64,000 nt of DNA from Conchocele bisecta (Eukaryota > Mollusca > Bivalvia > Lucinida > Thyasiridae), in contig CM055278.1 in the NCBI GenBank assembly GCA_029237695.1, positions 69,493,188 to 69,557,187 on the forward strand. The letters are read 5' to 3'. How positions within the stretch are numbered: the stretch's first letter is position 1; every line of letters starts with the position of its first letter. A program made the position numbers and the translations under genes. Under the pieces are notes generated by a model. The model was given only the letters and a program-made list of their open reading frames with translations. It ran no database searches and was not told the origin of the DNA. Below, piece by piece: positions 54,539-64,000 of the stretch.

Positions 54539-57165
54539 TATCCCCCGGACTCCGTCGGGGGATACTATGGATTTGACAGCGCGCCGCGTCCGCTTCCGCG
54601 TCCGCGTCCTCCGCCGCAGACACTTCTTGTCCGGAGCATAACTCGAACACCCTTTGGAATATTTTCATGAAACTTCACACATGCATAGACCACGACCCGA
54701 AGGTGTGTCGCGCACAAGAATGACAACTCTTGCATATCTAATTTTTTAGATATCTCCTTTTTTTGTTTCTCGCACTGATTTCGTGTCCGGAGCATAACTC
54801 CACCACCCTTTGGAATATTTTCATGAAACTTCACACATGCATAGACCACGACCCGAAGGTGTGTCGCGCAGAAGAATGACAACTCTTGCATAGCTAATTT
54901 TTTAGTTATCTCCCTTTTTTGTTTCGCGCACTGATTGACCATAACTCGACCACCCTTTGGAATATTTTTATGAAACTTAACACATTCAATTAGACCACGA
55001 ACCGAAGGTTTGTCGTGCACAAGAATGACAACTCTTGCATAGCTAATTTTTTGCTTATCTCCCTTTTTTGTTTTCGCTCACTGATTTCCTGTCCGGAGCA
55101 TAACTCGACCACCCTTTGGAATATTTTCATGAAACTTCACACATGCATAGACCACGACCCGGAGGTGTGTCGCGCACAAGAATGACAACTCTTGCGTAGC
55201 TAATTTTTTAGTTATCTCCCTTTTTTGTTTTGCGCACTCTACAAACTGAACAATACTGCATGAAGACCCGTTTTCTCGTCTGCTCTGTACACCTTTTCTC
55301 GTGTGCTCTGTACGTCCGTCCGTCCGTCCGTCCGTCCGTCCGCACACACGAATGGGTACTTGTTGTAAGCGTACGGGGATCTTAGTGGGTAGGGTTAGGA
55401 TAGTGTTGGGTACTCTTGTTGGGTATTTTTATACAGTAAAAACCCAACAAGTATTCATTCGTAGGAACGTGCGTCCCGTCCTCCCGTCCGTCCATCCGTC
55501 CGTCACAAAACTTTAACACTCGGGTAAATGTCTCATAATTTCTTCATCCTTCGACCGATCTGCTTCATATTTCATATACACATTGCTCTGATGGTTCGCT
55601 ACCGCCCTGTGCCAAATCCACGTTCGTCCTGTCCCCGGCAAGCCCAGGGTCAAGGTCACATACTTGGTGCTTCAAAAACTTTAACGCTCGGGTTAATTAT
55701 CTTATAATTTTCTGTTTTTTCTTTCACGGATCAGCTTCATATTTCATATACACATTGCTCTAATGGTCCTCTACCGCCCTGTACCAAATCCACATTCGTC
55801 CTGCCCCCGCCAAGCCCAGGGTCAAGGTTACATACTTGGTGCTTCAAAAACTGTAACGCTCGGGTAAATATCTTATAATTTCTGTTTTCTTTCACGGATC
55901 AGCTTCATATTTCATATACGCATTGCTCTAATGGTCCTCTACCGCCCTGTGCCAAATCCACGTTCGTTCTGCCCCCGCCAAGCCCAGGGTCAAGGTCACA
56001 TACTTAGTGCTTCAAAAACTTTAACGCTCGGGTAATATCTATACTTTCTGTTTTCTTTCATGGATCATCTTCATATTTCATATACGCATTGCTCTAATGG
56101 TCCTCTACCGCCCTGTGCCAAATCCACGTTCGTCCTGCCCCGCCAATCCCAGGGTCAAGGTCACATACTTGGTGCTTCAAAAACTTTAACACTCAGGTAA
56201 ATATCTTATACTTTTTCTTTCCATTCACGGATCAACTTCATATTTCAAATATGCGTTGCTCTAATGGTCCTTTACCGCCCTGTGCCAAATCCACGTTCGT
56301 CCTGCCCCCGCCAAGCTCAGGGTTAACATCACATACTTAGTGCTTCAAAAACTTTAACGCTCAGGTAAATATCTTATAATTTCTGTTTTCTTTCACGGAT
56401 CAGCTTCATATTTCATATATGCATTGTTCTAATGGTCCTCTACCGCCCTGTGCCAAATCGACGTTTGTCCTGCCCCCGCCAAGCCCAGGGTTAACATCAC
56501 ATACTTAGTGCTTCAAAAACTTTAACGCTCAGGTAAATATCTTATAATTTCTGTTTTCTTTCACGGATCAGCTTCATATTTCATATATGCATTGCTCTAA
56601 TGGTCCTCTACCGCCCTGTGCCAAATCGACGTTTGTCCTGCCCCCGCCAAGCCCAGGGTCAAGGTCACATACTTGGTGCTTCAAAAACTTTAACTCTCAG
56701 GTAAAACAAAATTTTGACTTGGAATTTGGCCTCATTTATTATCAAAGCGATATGTGGGACATACGTGTTCTATGAACACATTTTCTAGTTTATTAAACTT
56801 CACACATGCATAGAAGACGACCCAAAGGTGTGTCGCACGTAAGAATGACAACTCTTGCGTCGTTAATTTCTTAGTTATCTCCCTTTGTTGTTTCGTGCAC
56901 TGATTTCGTGTCTGGAGCATAACTCGAACACCCTTTGGAATATTTTCATGAAACTTCACACATGCATAGACCACAACCCTAAAGGTGTGTCACGCAAGAA
57001 TGACAACTCTTGCATCACTAATTTTTTAGTTACCTCCCTTTGTTTTTTCCGTCACTGATTTTGTCTCCGGAGCATAACTCGAACACCCTTTTTTCAAACT
57101 ACTTGTGTAACTGGGGAGGGGGATACACATGCGCTTGTCGAGAAGCGTCCATTTCTAGTTTTAAT
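54539..57165 (-). mobile_element. HINE-like tandem array invaded by a second array
   Basis: It opens with the hairpin TATCCCCC-GGACTCCGT-CGGGGGATA, then a GCGTCCGC microsatellite, then units of about 180-190 bp with CGGAGCATAACTCGACCACC, CTTTGGAATATTTTCATGAA, ACTTCACACATGCATAGACC and AAGAATGACAACTCTTGCAT. The units resume at about 56795, after an intervening (TCCG)n-led array. The right edge has GGGGAGGGGGATAC, complementary in style to the left hairpin. Serially repeated minus-strand frames (for example 54565-55020) are unit translations. Confidence 0.65.
55302..56795 (+). repeat. Nested ~170-bp tandem array led by (TCCG)n
   Basis: GTACG(TCCG)n at 55310-55340 is followed at 55500-56705 by about seven units containing CTTCAAAAACTTTAACGCTC, CTTCATATTTCATATACGCA, CTAATGGTCCTCTACCGCCC and CCAGGGTCAAGGTCACATAC. 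The right edge CACATTTTCTAGTTT matches the edge GGCCACATTTCTAGTTT seen near 63930. It lies inside the 54539-57165 array, which resumes after it. Confidence 0.75.
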
Positions 57166-58394
57166 GACTATTGAAATATTTGTAAGGTAACTGTTTATAA
57201 CAAGTTAGCCATTGACTGACTCTTATAGTTTTTGTTCACTAGCTGTGCTTAAAGCGAGGTTCAATCTAGTTCATTGCGTTCGTTGACCATTTTAGTGAAT
57301 GTTAAGATTAACATAATAGTGATTTTCCCAGTCTAAATTGCATCGGCATTTATGTTCAGACAAAACTGACTGAATGTATGATTATGTGTATCTGAATTAA
57401 TTACAGTTTGATTGTATTCTTCAATTTGTCATCTGCCTTCAGTCCAAGGACGTGACATTAGGCTGGGAAAAATGTATAATAATATCAATGGTGTTATGTC
57501 TCGATTTGATGATTTCATTTCACTGGATTACATGTAAGCGATCACACGTAAGCATGACGTCATAATAGAGAACTAGCAAGCTCTCATGACATCACATGGC
57601 ACATGGCAGCAATGAAAACAGCAACGGAGTGCAAAGCACTATGAGAACATTGCGTGGTTGCCATGAAATACTTAGGAGCCGTACAGCAGTGACATAGTGA
57701 CGTCGCTGCGAGGCCATGCTACTGCGACAAACGTCCAAAATCTTGGGAAGTTTCTAAGGCTAGAGTACATGTATCAGGTAGTAGGTACAGATCATAGTGT
57801 GTGGTCTATGTACCGTGTCAGTTATTTGATGTTGGAAGTGATAACCTGACAGTAGTCGTGCACTATATTGACGTCGGTGGGTATATTATTACGTCATGGT
57901 CATACACACTGTGCTCGGCTGGATACCCCGGACTAGCGTACACACGGCAGAGAAGTATGTACTGTAGCCGGTGTAATACGTGTAGCTGATTTAGCACTAT
58001 TCCTCCCGCATCTTTATAGTAAGACGGTAGAAGGAAATGCTAATTCAGCACACATAGGAATATGCGAATGATAGTAGGAAATGATCATGCCAGGGTATAT
58101 GTGGTAATATGGGTTTGGTGATTAGCGATTTCAGTGTTAGTAAAGATACAACTTGTTAGAACAAGCTCGCTCTGTTAAGGCTGTGTTGGTGGCCAGAGCA
58201 TGGGAAGACTGACGTGCATAATCTTGAATGCCAGTGCTCGAGTATATAAATGCATGACGCATAATATCGAATGCCATGGCACAAGTTTATGAATGCGTTA
58301 CTCCATGTGCAGCAACTGAAATAAAGTTGTTTGGTTTGCTGTTGTGAGTGCAAATGTGCACTTAGGTCACAGGATGGGAATCCTTGGTTAGGGA
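57166..58394. other. Outer element 3' internal region
   Basis: No pol or env-like motif recognised. A 62-codon frame at 57801-57989 has no support. Confidence 0.4.
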
Positions 58395-58752
58395 GGTGTA
58401 CCTATAGCAACATGTCCAAACCAGAAGAGTGGTACCCATCTCACCTGTATTCGGTAAGGTGTATTAACCAACCCAGATGCTTGATCGGCCCCATCGCAAA
58501 GCGATGCGGATTTGCGATCATTGAGCTTGTCGCAAAGCGGCTTGTATAGCCGAGTAGCATTATATATATCTTGGTCTGCATATATAGGCTGGTTCTGTCC
58601 AGGAGCATGAGAATGCATGGCCTCCATCCCTCCTGTATGGGGTAAGAGGTAGTTACCAACCCAGAGGCTTGATCGGCACCATCGCAAAGCGATGCGGATA
58701 GTCGCAAAGCGACTATGAGCTTGTGGCAAAGCAGCAAGTATTGCCGAGTAGC
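58395..58752. repeat. Two ~200-bp units with CGC-AAA-GCG hairpins
   Basis: Both units carry CAACCCAGA(G/T)GCTTGATCGG, then CATCGCAAAGCGATG (58494-58508 and 58679-58693) and GAGCTTGT(C/G)GCAAAGC, ending in GCCGAGTAGCA. The second adds AGTCGCAAAGCGACT. Long minus-strand frames (98-122 codons) are antisense translations of the units. Confidence 0.7.
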
Positions 58753-58924
58753 ACACCCCAGAAAATGAGAGTGGTAGGCTAGACGAAATATTTAGAGTAG
58801 GTTATGCCAAAGCTAATTATGGTATATTGCCTATTGACGGATTATACTTCGGAACAGGATAATGTAAGAAGGCACTGTCAATTAATCAAATAAATACTTT
58901 CTGAAAGGCTGATAATACACTCCA

Positions 58925-59280
58925 TGACGAACTGTCTTTGTCCATGCATGACTTGAGTATTTATGATTAATAATACGTAATTTATTTAGACTATTTCAAG
59001 ATGATTATATTACTCGTATTATGCATACATGACATTTTCCTCCCGTAGCTTTAAAAGCACAACGGACGATGGGAAGACTATTTCAAGATGATTGTGTTAC
59101 TCGTACTGTGCATACATTAAAATCTCCTCCTGTAGCTTTAAAAGCACAACGGATGTTGGATAGAATAGTTCAAGACTAGTGCGTTACGCATGTTATGCAT
59201 ACTTGAATAGTCGTTGTCCATGCATGACTTGCGTATTTATGATTAACAGTATGTAATTTATTTGTTTTTTCAGACTATTG
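58925..59280. repeat. ~95-bp tandem repeat (three units) with flanking direct repeat
   Basis: GACTATTTCAAGATGATT, TTACTCGTA-TGTGCATACAT and CTGTAGCTTTAAAAGCACAA recur from 58989, 59081 and about 59165. GTCCATGCATGACTTG followed by GTATTTATGATTAA occurs on both sides (58937 and 59217). Confidence 0.65.
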
Positions 59281-59964
59281 ATCTGACATAACATAACATA
59301 ACATGTTACAGGTACGGTTCTGCATACAGGTCGTGCAGGCTGACTAATGATTCAGAGCTCAATGCCAAAGACAGTTTCTAGAGAGATGTCCCAAGCCTTT
59401 TGGATAAAGTTGGGGGGGTTTTGTTGTGTATTTGCCCTTTCAGATCGCTGATTGTCAGGCTAGATACGCACCTGGCTGATCCAAGTTGTCGTTACTCAAG
59501 CGTTTCCACGTGCACGCTTACATTGTGCTGATTGACTGGCGTGGTCAAAACTGTCATTTCCCAACACAGCGAGCAGAGAATGTACACGGACAATTCTAGG
59601 TAGGTTTTAGCTATGTTATTCTACTGTACACTTGTGTACACGCTGCCCCCATGTTGTTTCAGGGTCCAGGTCCAGATAATTATCACCGCTGCGTAACCAG
59701 TGCCCATTTACCCGTTGTCCGTGCGAGCCATTCTGACCATACCGCCGTACCCAAAGGATTCAAGGTGTTCCTGAATACCTCCGGCTATATACAGGTACCG
59801 TGATGGTATAAATGACAGACGATAATAAGTTGCTGGAGGTCAATCGATGAGTCCAAATATAGGTAGACCAGGTGTATTATCATATCATAGCCTCGTTTTC
59901 GTGCATACTAACTACATGATAAAGTGCACGTGCATGCATGTCAATATAATAGTGTATCTTGGTG

Positions 59965-60135
59965 CGCAAAATAGACATGTAGTGTGGCTCAGTGGTATCG
60001 AAGCGGGAGAATATCCATACGTTAGCAGAACGTTTGTTCATTTTATCTGCTCGAGAGTTCGAACCTCACAAAACGCATTACTTTTGTCGATATCATTCTG
60101 TTTTTTTTATGACTGGTTGCTGGAGAAGGGAATAA
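59965..60135 (+). mobile_element. tRNA-like SINE within the outer 3' LTR
   Basis: TGTGGCTCAGTGGTATCGAA at about 59983 has an A-box-like TGGCTCAGTGG. GAGTTCGAACCTC at about 60054 is a B-box-like site. The spacing is longer than in an ordinary tRNA gene, so a tRNA-derived SINE is more likely than a tRNA. A 107-codon frame spanning it is incidental. Confidence 0.45.
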
Positions 60136-60319
60136 GTGAAACGGCGAGGGTTATCACTATTACTGTTTGACCTCAATATGACATGATCTGCGAGAACATA
60201 CTCCAAGATTCTTCATGTACACACATATGTGCATTTAGTTATTAGTTTTCTAAGTGAGACTAACGTTCTACATGTAATCTATATCATGCTTAGTTAATGT
60301 AATTTGTAAGAGCAACACA

Positions 60320-60450
60320 CATAAAAAAGAAATATATAATAAAATATAAACAAATAATAATATATGTGTATACATGTATGAAAAACTAAGATTCGAACTC
60401 ACTACCTACGGCATTGATATCTTCACTGTAACCCCTCGACTACATAACAC
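60320..60450 (-). mobile_element. tRNA-like SINE, reverse
   Basis: On the minus strand GTAGTCGAGGGGTTACAGTG precedes GAGTTCGAATCTTAG. These are A-box- and B-box-like words separated by about 45 bases, followed by an AT-rich tail. A related minus-strand B-box-like GGCTCGAATCCCAC lies at 60727-60740. Confidence 0.4.
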
Positions 60451-60924
60451 TTCATGACAAATCTCAAAAATCAATATTGAAAAGGAATATTGCCACGGGT
60501 ATATTTACCTGTCTTACCTATTCTGTGTTTTGTTTATGATCGGTTTGTATGTAAACAAGTAGCAAGTTATCGTCTGCGGACTATACTATGTAGTCGGGGA
60601 AAAACACCTTAATATGAGTTTCTGCTTTCATAGTATTTATTTTGTCGTATTATAAATTCGGTGTTGATTTTGATTGTAAATTTCCTCACATCCATGTACA
60701 TGTCACGTGATGTGACGAGTCACGGAGTGGGATTCGAGCCTACCGAACCAACATTATATGACTGCAATATTGTTGAAACCCTTTTCACTAACTCACTAAT
60801 GAAATGGAAACTTATTTCATATCCTCTTGATAGACTATGTTTAATGTGTACGCTTGTTATGCTTAAAAGGCAGATTAAATAAACCGGAAACTATGTTATT
60901 TCTATATATTTAATAGTTTTGGGT

Positions 60925-61040
60925 AAAAAATGTCCGGGCCAGTAATATTCCGTCCGGGCCAGTAATAATTGCTGGGTTGTCAGTCCTCGTGGCCAGTAAT
61001 ATTTTGGGGACTTTCGCGGAGACTGCAATAGCAACTAGCT
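60925..61040 (+). repeat. Dispersed repeat containing TTTCGCGGAGACTGC
   Basis: GTCCGGGCCAGTAATA occurs twice, then GGGGACTTTCGCGGAGACTG. Complement of part of 36330-36440. Confidence 0.5.
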
Positions 61041-61123
61041 TCAAGGCCAATGACATAGACTTAATTCATTCACAAAGCACAACGTAATATTGCGTAAAAT
61101 TCTGTTTTCATCCATGCAACTTC

Positions 61124-61277
61124 TTAACTCTTTAAAGGCGGGAACCGGAAATTGTTGTCTGCTTTTGTTTCATATGTTGCATTATTTCTCAATAAAAACA
61201 TTTTGTACAGCACTTTCTAATCATTTCCATTGGAATTTATGAATTGAAATAATTCTAAAGTACTGTCAAAACATGTT
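61124..61277. mobile_element. TTAA-flanked MITE, family 1, truncated
   Basis: TTAACTCTTTAAAGGCGGG then GGAAATTGTTGTCTGCTTTT, the left part of the family seen at 289. The right half is replaced at about 61278 by Helitron-like edge sequence (GTCGAGCCCGCTTGCGG). Confidence 0.5.
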
Positions 61278-61375
61278 TTTGTCGAGCCCGCTTGCGGAAA
61301 GCGAGACATAGTGATCACAATGACGTCCGGGTGTCCGTGCGTCCGTGCGTCCGTCCGAAATCTGCGTTAAAGTTT
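61278..61375. repeat. Helitron-like element edge with GTCCG repeats
   Basis: GTCGAGCCCGCTTGCGG followed by GCGAGACATAGTGATCACAA and GTGTCCGTGCGTCCGTGCGT, a layout similar to other tandem-element starts here (34088, 55302). It is itself cut by the HINE starting at 61376. Confidence 0.4.
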
Positions 61376-61449
61376 TTAGCTCGACTATTCGAAGAATAAG
61401 TAGAGCTTATGTTGTCACCCCGGCGTCGGCGTCGGCGTCGGCTTCGGCT

Positions 61450-61493
<44 letters not shown>

Positions 61494-62711
61494 ACGCCTT
61501 GGTTAAGGTTTTTAGTCAAGCTTGTATATGGAATACTACTGGCCCTACACCCACCATACTTGGACAACTTCATCTCCTAGTGATGTACATCAATAACCCC
61601 TGATCTATATTTGACCTTGACCTACATTTCCTCTTGAATTACTTGGCTAATTCCCCTTGGTTAAGGTTTTTAGTCAACCTTGGTTAAGGTTTTTAGTCAA
61701 GTTTGTATATGCAATACTACTGGCCCTACACCCACCATACTTGGACAACTTCATCTCCTAGTGATGCACATCAATAACCCCTGATCTATATTTGACCTGA
61801 CTTCACCTACATTTCCTCTTGAATTACTTACTTAATTCCCCTTGGTTAAGGTTTTTAGTCAACCTTGGTTAAGGTTTTTTTCCAAACTTGTACATTGAAT
61901 ACTATTGTACATCCAGACACCATACTTCGACAACCTTTTCTCATAGGTATGTACATCAATAACCCCTGATCTATATTTGACCTTGACCTACATTTCCTCT
62001 TCAATTGCTTACTTAATTCCTTTTGGTTAAGGTTTTTAGTCAACCTTCTATATGGAATACTACTGGCCCTACACCCACCATACTTGGACAACTTCATCTC
62101 CTAGTGATGTACATCAACAACCCCTGATCTATATTTGACCTTGACCTACATTTCCTCTTCAATTATTTACTTAATTCCCCTTGGTTAACGTTTTTATTTT
62201 AGTCAAGCTTGTAGATGGAATACTCCTGGCCCTACACCAACCATACTTGGACAACTTCATCTCCTAGTGATGTACATCAACAACCCCTGACCTATATTTG
62301 ACCTTGACCTACATTTAACCTTAAATTACTTACTTAATTCCCCTTGGTTAAGGTTTTTACTCAACCTTGGTTAAGGTTTTTAGTCAAGCTTGTAGATGGA
62401 ATACTATTGTGCATACAGACACCATACTTGGATAACTTTTTCTCATAGGGATGTACATCAATAACACCTGACCTTTATTTTACCTTCACCTACATTTAAC
62501 CTTGAATTACTTTGTTAATGTTTATAGTCAAGCTTGTGTATGGAATACTTCTGGGCCTACATCAACCATACTTGGACAACTTCATCTCCTAGTGATGTAC
62601 ATCAATAATCCCTGACCTATATTGGACCTTGACCTACTTTTATCCTTGCATTACTTAGTTATCTCCCCTTGGTTACAGTTTTTACTCAAGCTTGTATATG
62701 GAATACTCCTG

Positions 62712-63815
62712 GGCCTACGTCCAAGGTCAATGTCACTGTTGAAGGTCAAAGGTCAAACCTATTGAAATTCCCTTCCGCTCTATATCTTCTACACCGATGC
62801 ATGGATTATCAAATGGCTTGGCACAAATGTTTCTCATGATGAGAAGGTGTGTCGCCATCAATAACCACGCACCTACGTCCAAGGTCAAGGTCACAGTTGA
62901 AGGTCAAAGGTCAAACCTATTGAAATTCCCTTCCGCTCTATATCTTCTACACCGATGCATGGATTATCAAATTGCTAACCACGCACCTACGTCCAAGGTC
63001 ACAGTTGAAGGTCAAAGGTCAAACCTATTGAAATTCCCTTCCGCTCTATATCTTCTACACCGATGCATGGATTATCAAATGGCTTGGCGCAAATGTTTCT
63101 CATGATGAGAAGGTGTGTCGAAATCAATAACCACGCACCTACTTCCAAGGTCAAGGTCACAGTTGAAGGTCAAAGGTCAAACCTATTGAAATTCCCTTCC
63201 ACTCTATATCTTCTACATCGATGCATGGATTATCAAATGCCTTGGCACAAATGTTTCTCAGGATGAGAAGGTGTGTCGCGATCAATAACCACGCACCTAC
63301 CTCCAAGGTCAAGGTCACAGTTGAAGGTCAAAGGTCAAAAATATTGAAATTCCCAAATGGCTTGGCACAAATGTTTCTCACGATGAGAAGGTGTCCTACG
63401 TCCAAGGTCAAGGTCACTGTTGAAGGTCAAAGGTCAAACCTATTGAAATTCCATTCCGCTCTATGTCTTCTACACCGATGCATGGATTATCAAATGGCTT
63501 GGCACAAATGTTTCTCATGATGAGAAGGTGTGTCGCAATCAATAACCACGCACCTACGTCCAAGGTCAAGGTCACAGTTGAAGGTCAAAGGTCAAACCTA
63601 TTGAAATTCCCTTCCGCTCTATATCTTCTACACCGATGCATGGATTATCAAATGCCTTGGCACAAATGTTTCTCAGGATGAGAAGGTGTGTCTCGATCAA
63701 TAACCACGCACATACGTCCAAGGTCAAGGTCATAGTTGAAGGTCAAAGGTCAAACCTATTGAAATTCCCTTCCGCTCTGTATCTTCTACACCGATGCATG
63801 GATTATCACACTATG
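62712..63815 (+). repeat. ~158-170-bp tandem array with paired AGGTCA motifs
   Basis: About eight units carry CTACGTCCAAGGTCAAGGTC, AC(A/T)GTTGAAGGTCAAAGGTC, CTATTGAAATTCCCTTCCGC, TCTATATCTTCTACACCGAT, GCATGGATTATCAAATGGCT and TTCTCATGATGAGAAGGTGT. Two units have internal deletions. Frames of 67-102 codons (MHGLSNGLAQMF...) are translations of the unit and shift between copies. Confidence 0.85.
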
Positions 63816-63950
63816 CCCAGGGTCAAGGTCACATACTTGATGCGTTTGAAACCTTAACGCTCGGCTAAATGGCTTATAATAAAAAATGCCTCGTTTTCTT
63901 TGGCTGCCAGTGGGGGTATTCGTGTACCGACAGGCCACATTTCTAGTTTC
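63816..63950 (+). repeat. Tandem-element edge fragment
   Basis: CCCAGGGTCAAGGTCACATA, CTTGATGCGTTTGAAACC and AACGCTCGG resemble one unit of the array at 55500-56705. It ends with GACAGGCCACATTTCTAGTT. After it, GGTTAAGGTTTTTA words of the 61.5-kb array return. Confidence 0.5.
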
Positions 63951-64000
63951 CCTTGGTTATTGTTTTTAGTTAACCTTGGTTAAGGTTTTTATGCAGGCCG

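Larger units (their letters stand above)
43889..60610 (+). mobile_element. Outer Ty3/gypsy-like LTR retrotransposon, nested and gutted
   Basis: Two direct LTRs (43889-44218 and 59422-60610) start TGTTGTGTATTTGCCCTTTC and end TCGGGG(G)AAAAACACCTT. AATAT precedes the 5' LTR (43884-43888) and follows the 3' LTR (60611-60615), a five-base target-site duplication within a longer shared TTAATAT. A primer-binding-like TGGCGACGAGGATGAG starts at 44221, and a G-rich tract (GTTGGGGGGG) precedes the 3' LTR. Only a C-terminal RNase H piece of pol remains, at 45.7 kb. The inner LTR element at 46855-54346 and the arrays at 54541-57165 are later insertions. Confidence 0.8.
59422..60610 (+). repeat. 3' LTR of outer element, with ~775-bp insert
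   Basis: It matches the 5' LTR at 59422-59700, 59781-59803 and 60581-60610. 59701-59780 and 59804-60580 have no counterpart in the 5' LTR. The larger extra segment contains tRNA-like SINE sequence. Confidence 0.75.
61376..64000 (-). mobile_element. Second HINE, reverse orientation, running off the window
   Basis: On the minus strand the end reads GACGCCGGGGT, CATAAGCTCT, a hairpin (TTATTC-TTC-GAATAG) and TCGAGCTAAAAA. This is the same terminal arrangement as the HINE at 2463-4315, including the GACGCC microsatellite (61421-61492). The core from 61495 to about 62710 is units of about 165-190 bp with GGTTAAGGTTTTTAGTCAAG, CATACTTGGACAACTTCATC, CTAGTGATGTACATCAATAA and TTTGACCTTGACCTACATTT. The 5' end is not in the window. 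Whether 62710-64000 is part of it or a separate array is unclear. Confidence 0.65.

Noticed and set aside
54565..55347. Repeated minus-strand ORFs with KKEISKKLDMQELSFLCATH
   Set aside because: Unit translation of a tandem array whose units differ in length. No start or splice evidence.
58388..58756. 122-codon minus-strand ORF
   Set aside because: Covers two repeat units with CGCAAAGCG hairpins. The repeated peptide (IALRWCRSSLWVG) mirrors the DNA repeat.
59980..60070. Possible tRNA gene
   Set aside because: A- and B-box-like words are present but too far apart, and no cloverleaf could be drawn. A tRNA-derived SINE is more likely.
62797..63857. Overlapping ORFs beginning MHGLSN
   Set aside because: Different frames of the same tandem unit, each starting at the same ATG of the repeat (GATGCATGGATTATC).

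Overview
The window reads as non-coding-dominated nuclear DNA of an animal, most likely a bivalve mollusc. It is AT-rich, has no operons and no long intact open reading frame. It is packed with repeat types that I associate with bivalve genomes: Helitron-like non-autonomous elements (HINE/pearl type) with tandem cores of about 160-180 bp, foldback MITEs, tRNA-like SINEs, Tigger-like hairpins, LINE fragments and Ty3/gypsy elements. The bivalve assignment is inference from repeat style, not from a diagnostic gene. Almost every ORF above 60 codons is chance or a repeat reading frame.

Layout. 0-14.5 kb holds two TTAA-flanked MITE families, one copy of which is split cleanly by a 1.85-kb HINE at 2463-4315, plus a three-copy 650-bp repeat (5.1-6.3 kb as a long inverted repeat, and 11.96-12.65 kb) and foldback repeats of a GC-rich hairpin family. 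16.4-17.4 kb holds a Tigger/pogo-like element abutting a second one. 20.5-28.5 kb holds minisatellites, a 0.7-kb tandem duplication carrying a LINE reverse-transcriptase pseudogene, and a 97-bp satellite interrupted by two DNA transposons. One of these is a 3.3-kb element with perfect 33-bp terminal inverted repeats and the other a 639-bp Tigger-like element with a TA duplication. 29.5-37.1 kb is the only part with plausible host exons: a possible signal-peptide exon at 29.57 kb and a possible spliced gene at 32.95, 35.29 and 37.04 kb. 40.06-42.81 kb is a nested foldback element.

43.9-60.6 kb is one large nested structure. An outer Ty3/gypsy-like element (LTRs at 43889-44218 and 59422-60610, flanking AATAT duplications) has an inner 7.5-kb LTR element (46855-54346, LTRs about 1.5 kb, ATAT duplication) inserted into it. 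It also contains a HINE-like array that is itself invaded by another array. The inner element keeps a broken gag and no pol. The outer one keeps only an RNase H/linker fragment of pol. 61.4-64 kb is a second HINE in reverse orientation, followed by tandem arrays.

No gene set working together can be described. The strongest signals are structural: covariation in the terminal hairpin of two HINEs, a TCAAGGTCA-type motif shared by otherwise unrelated arrays, a 90-codon antisense ORF kept open in two of three copies of an unidentified repeat, and insertion sites whose duplications allow the order of events to be read.
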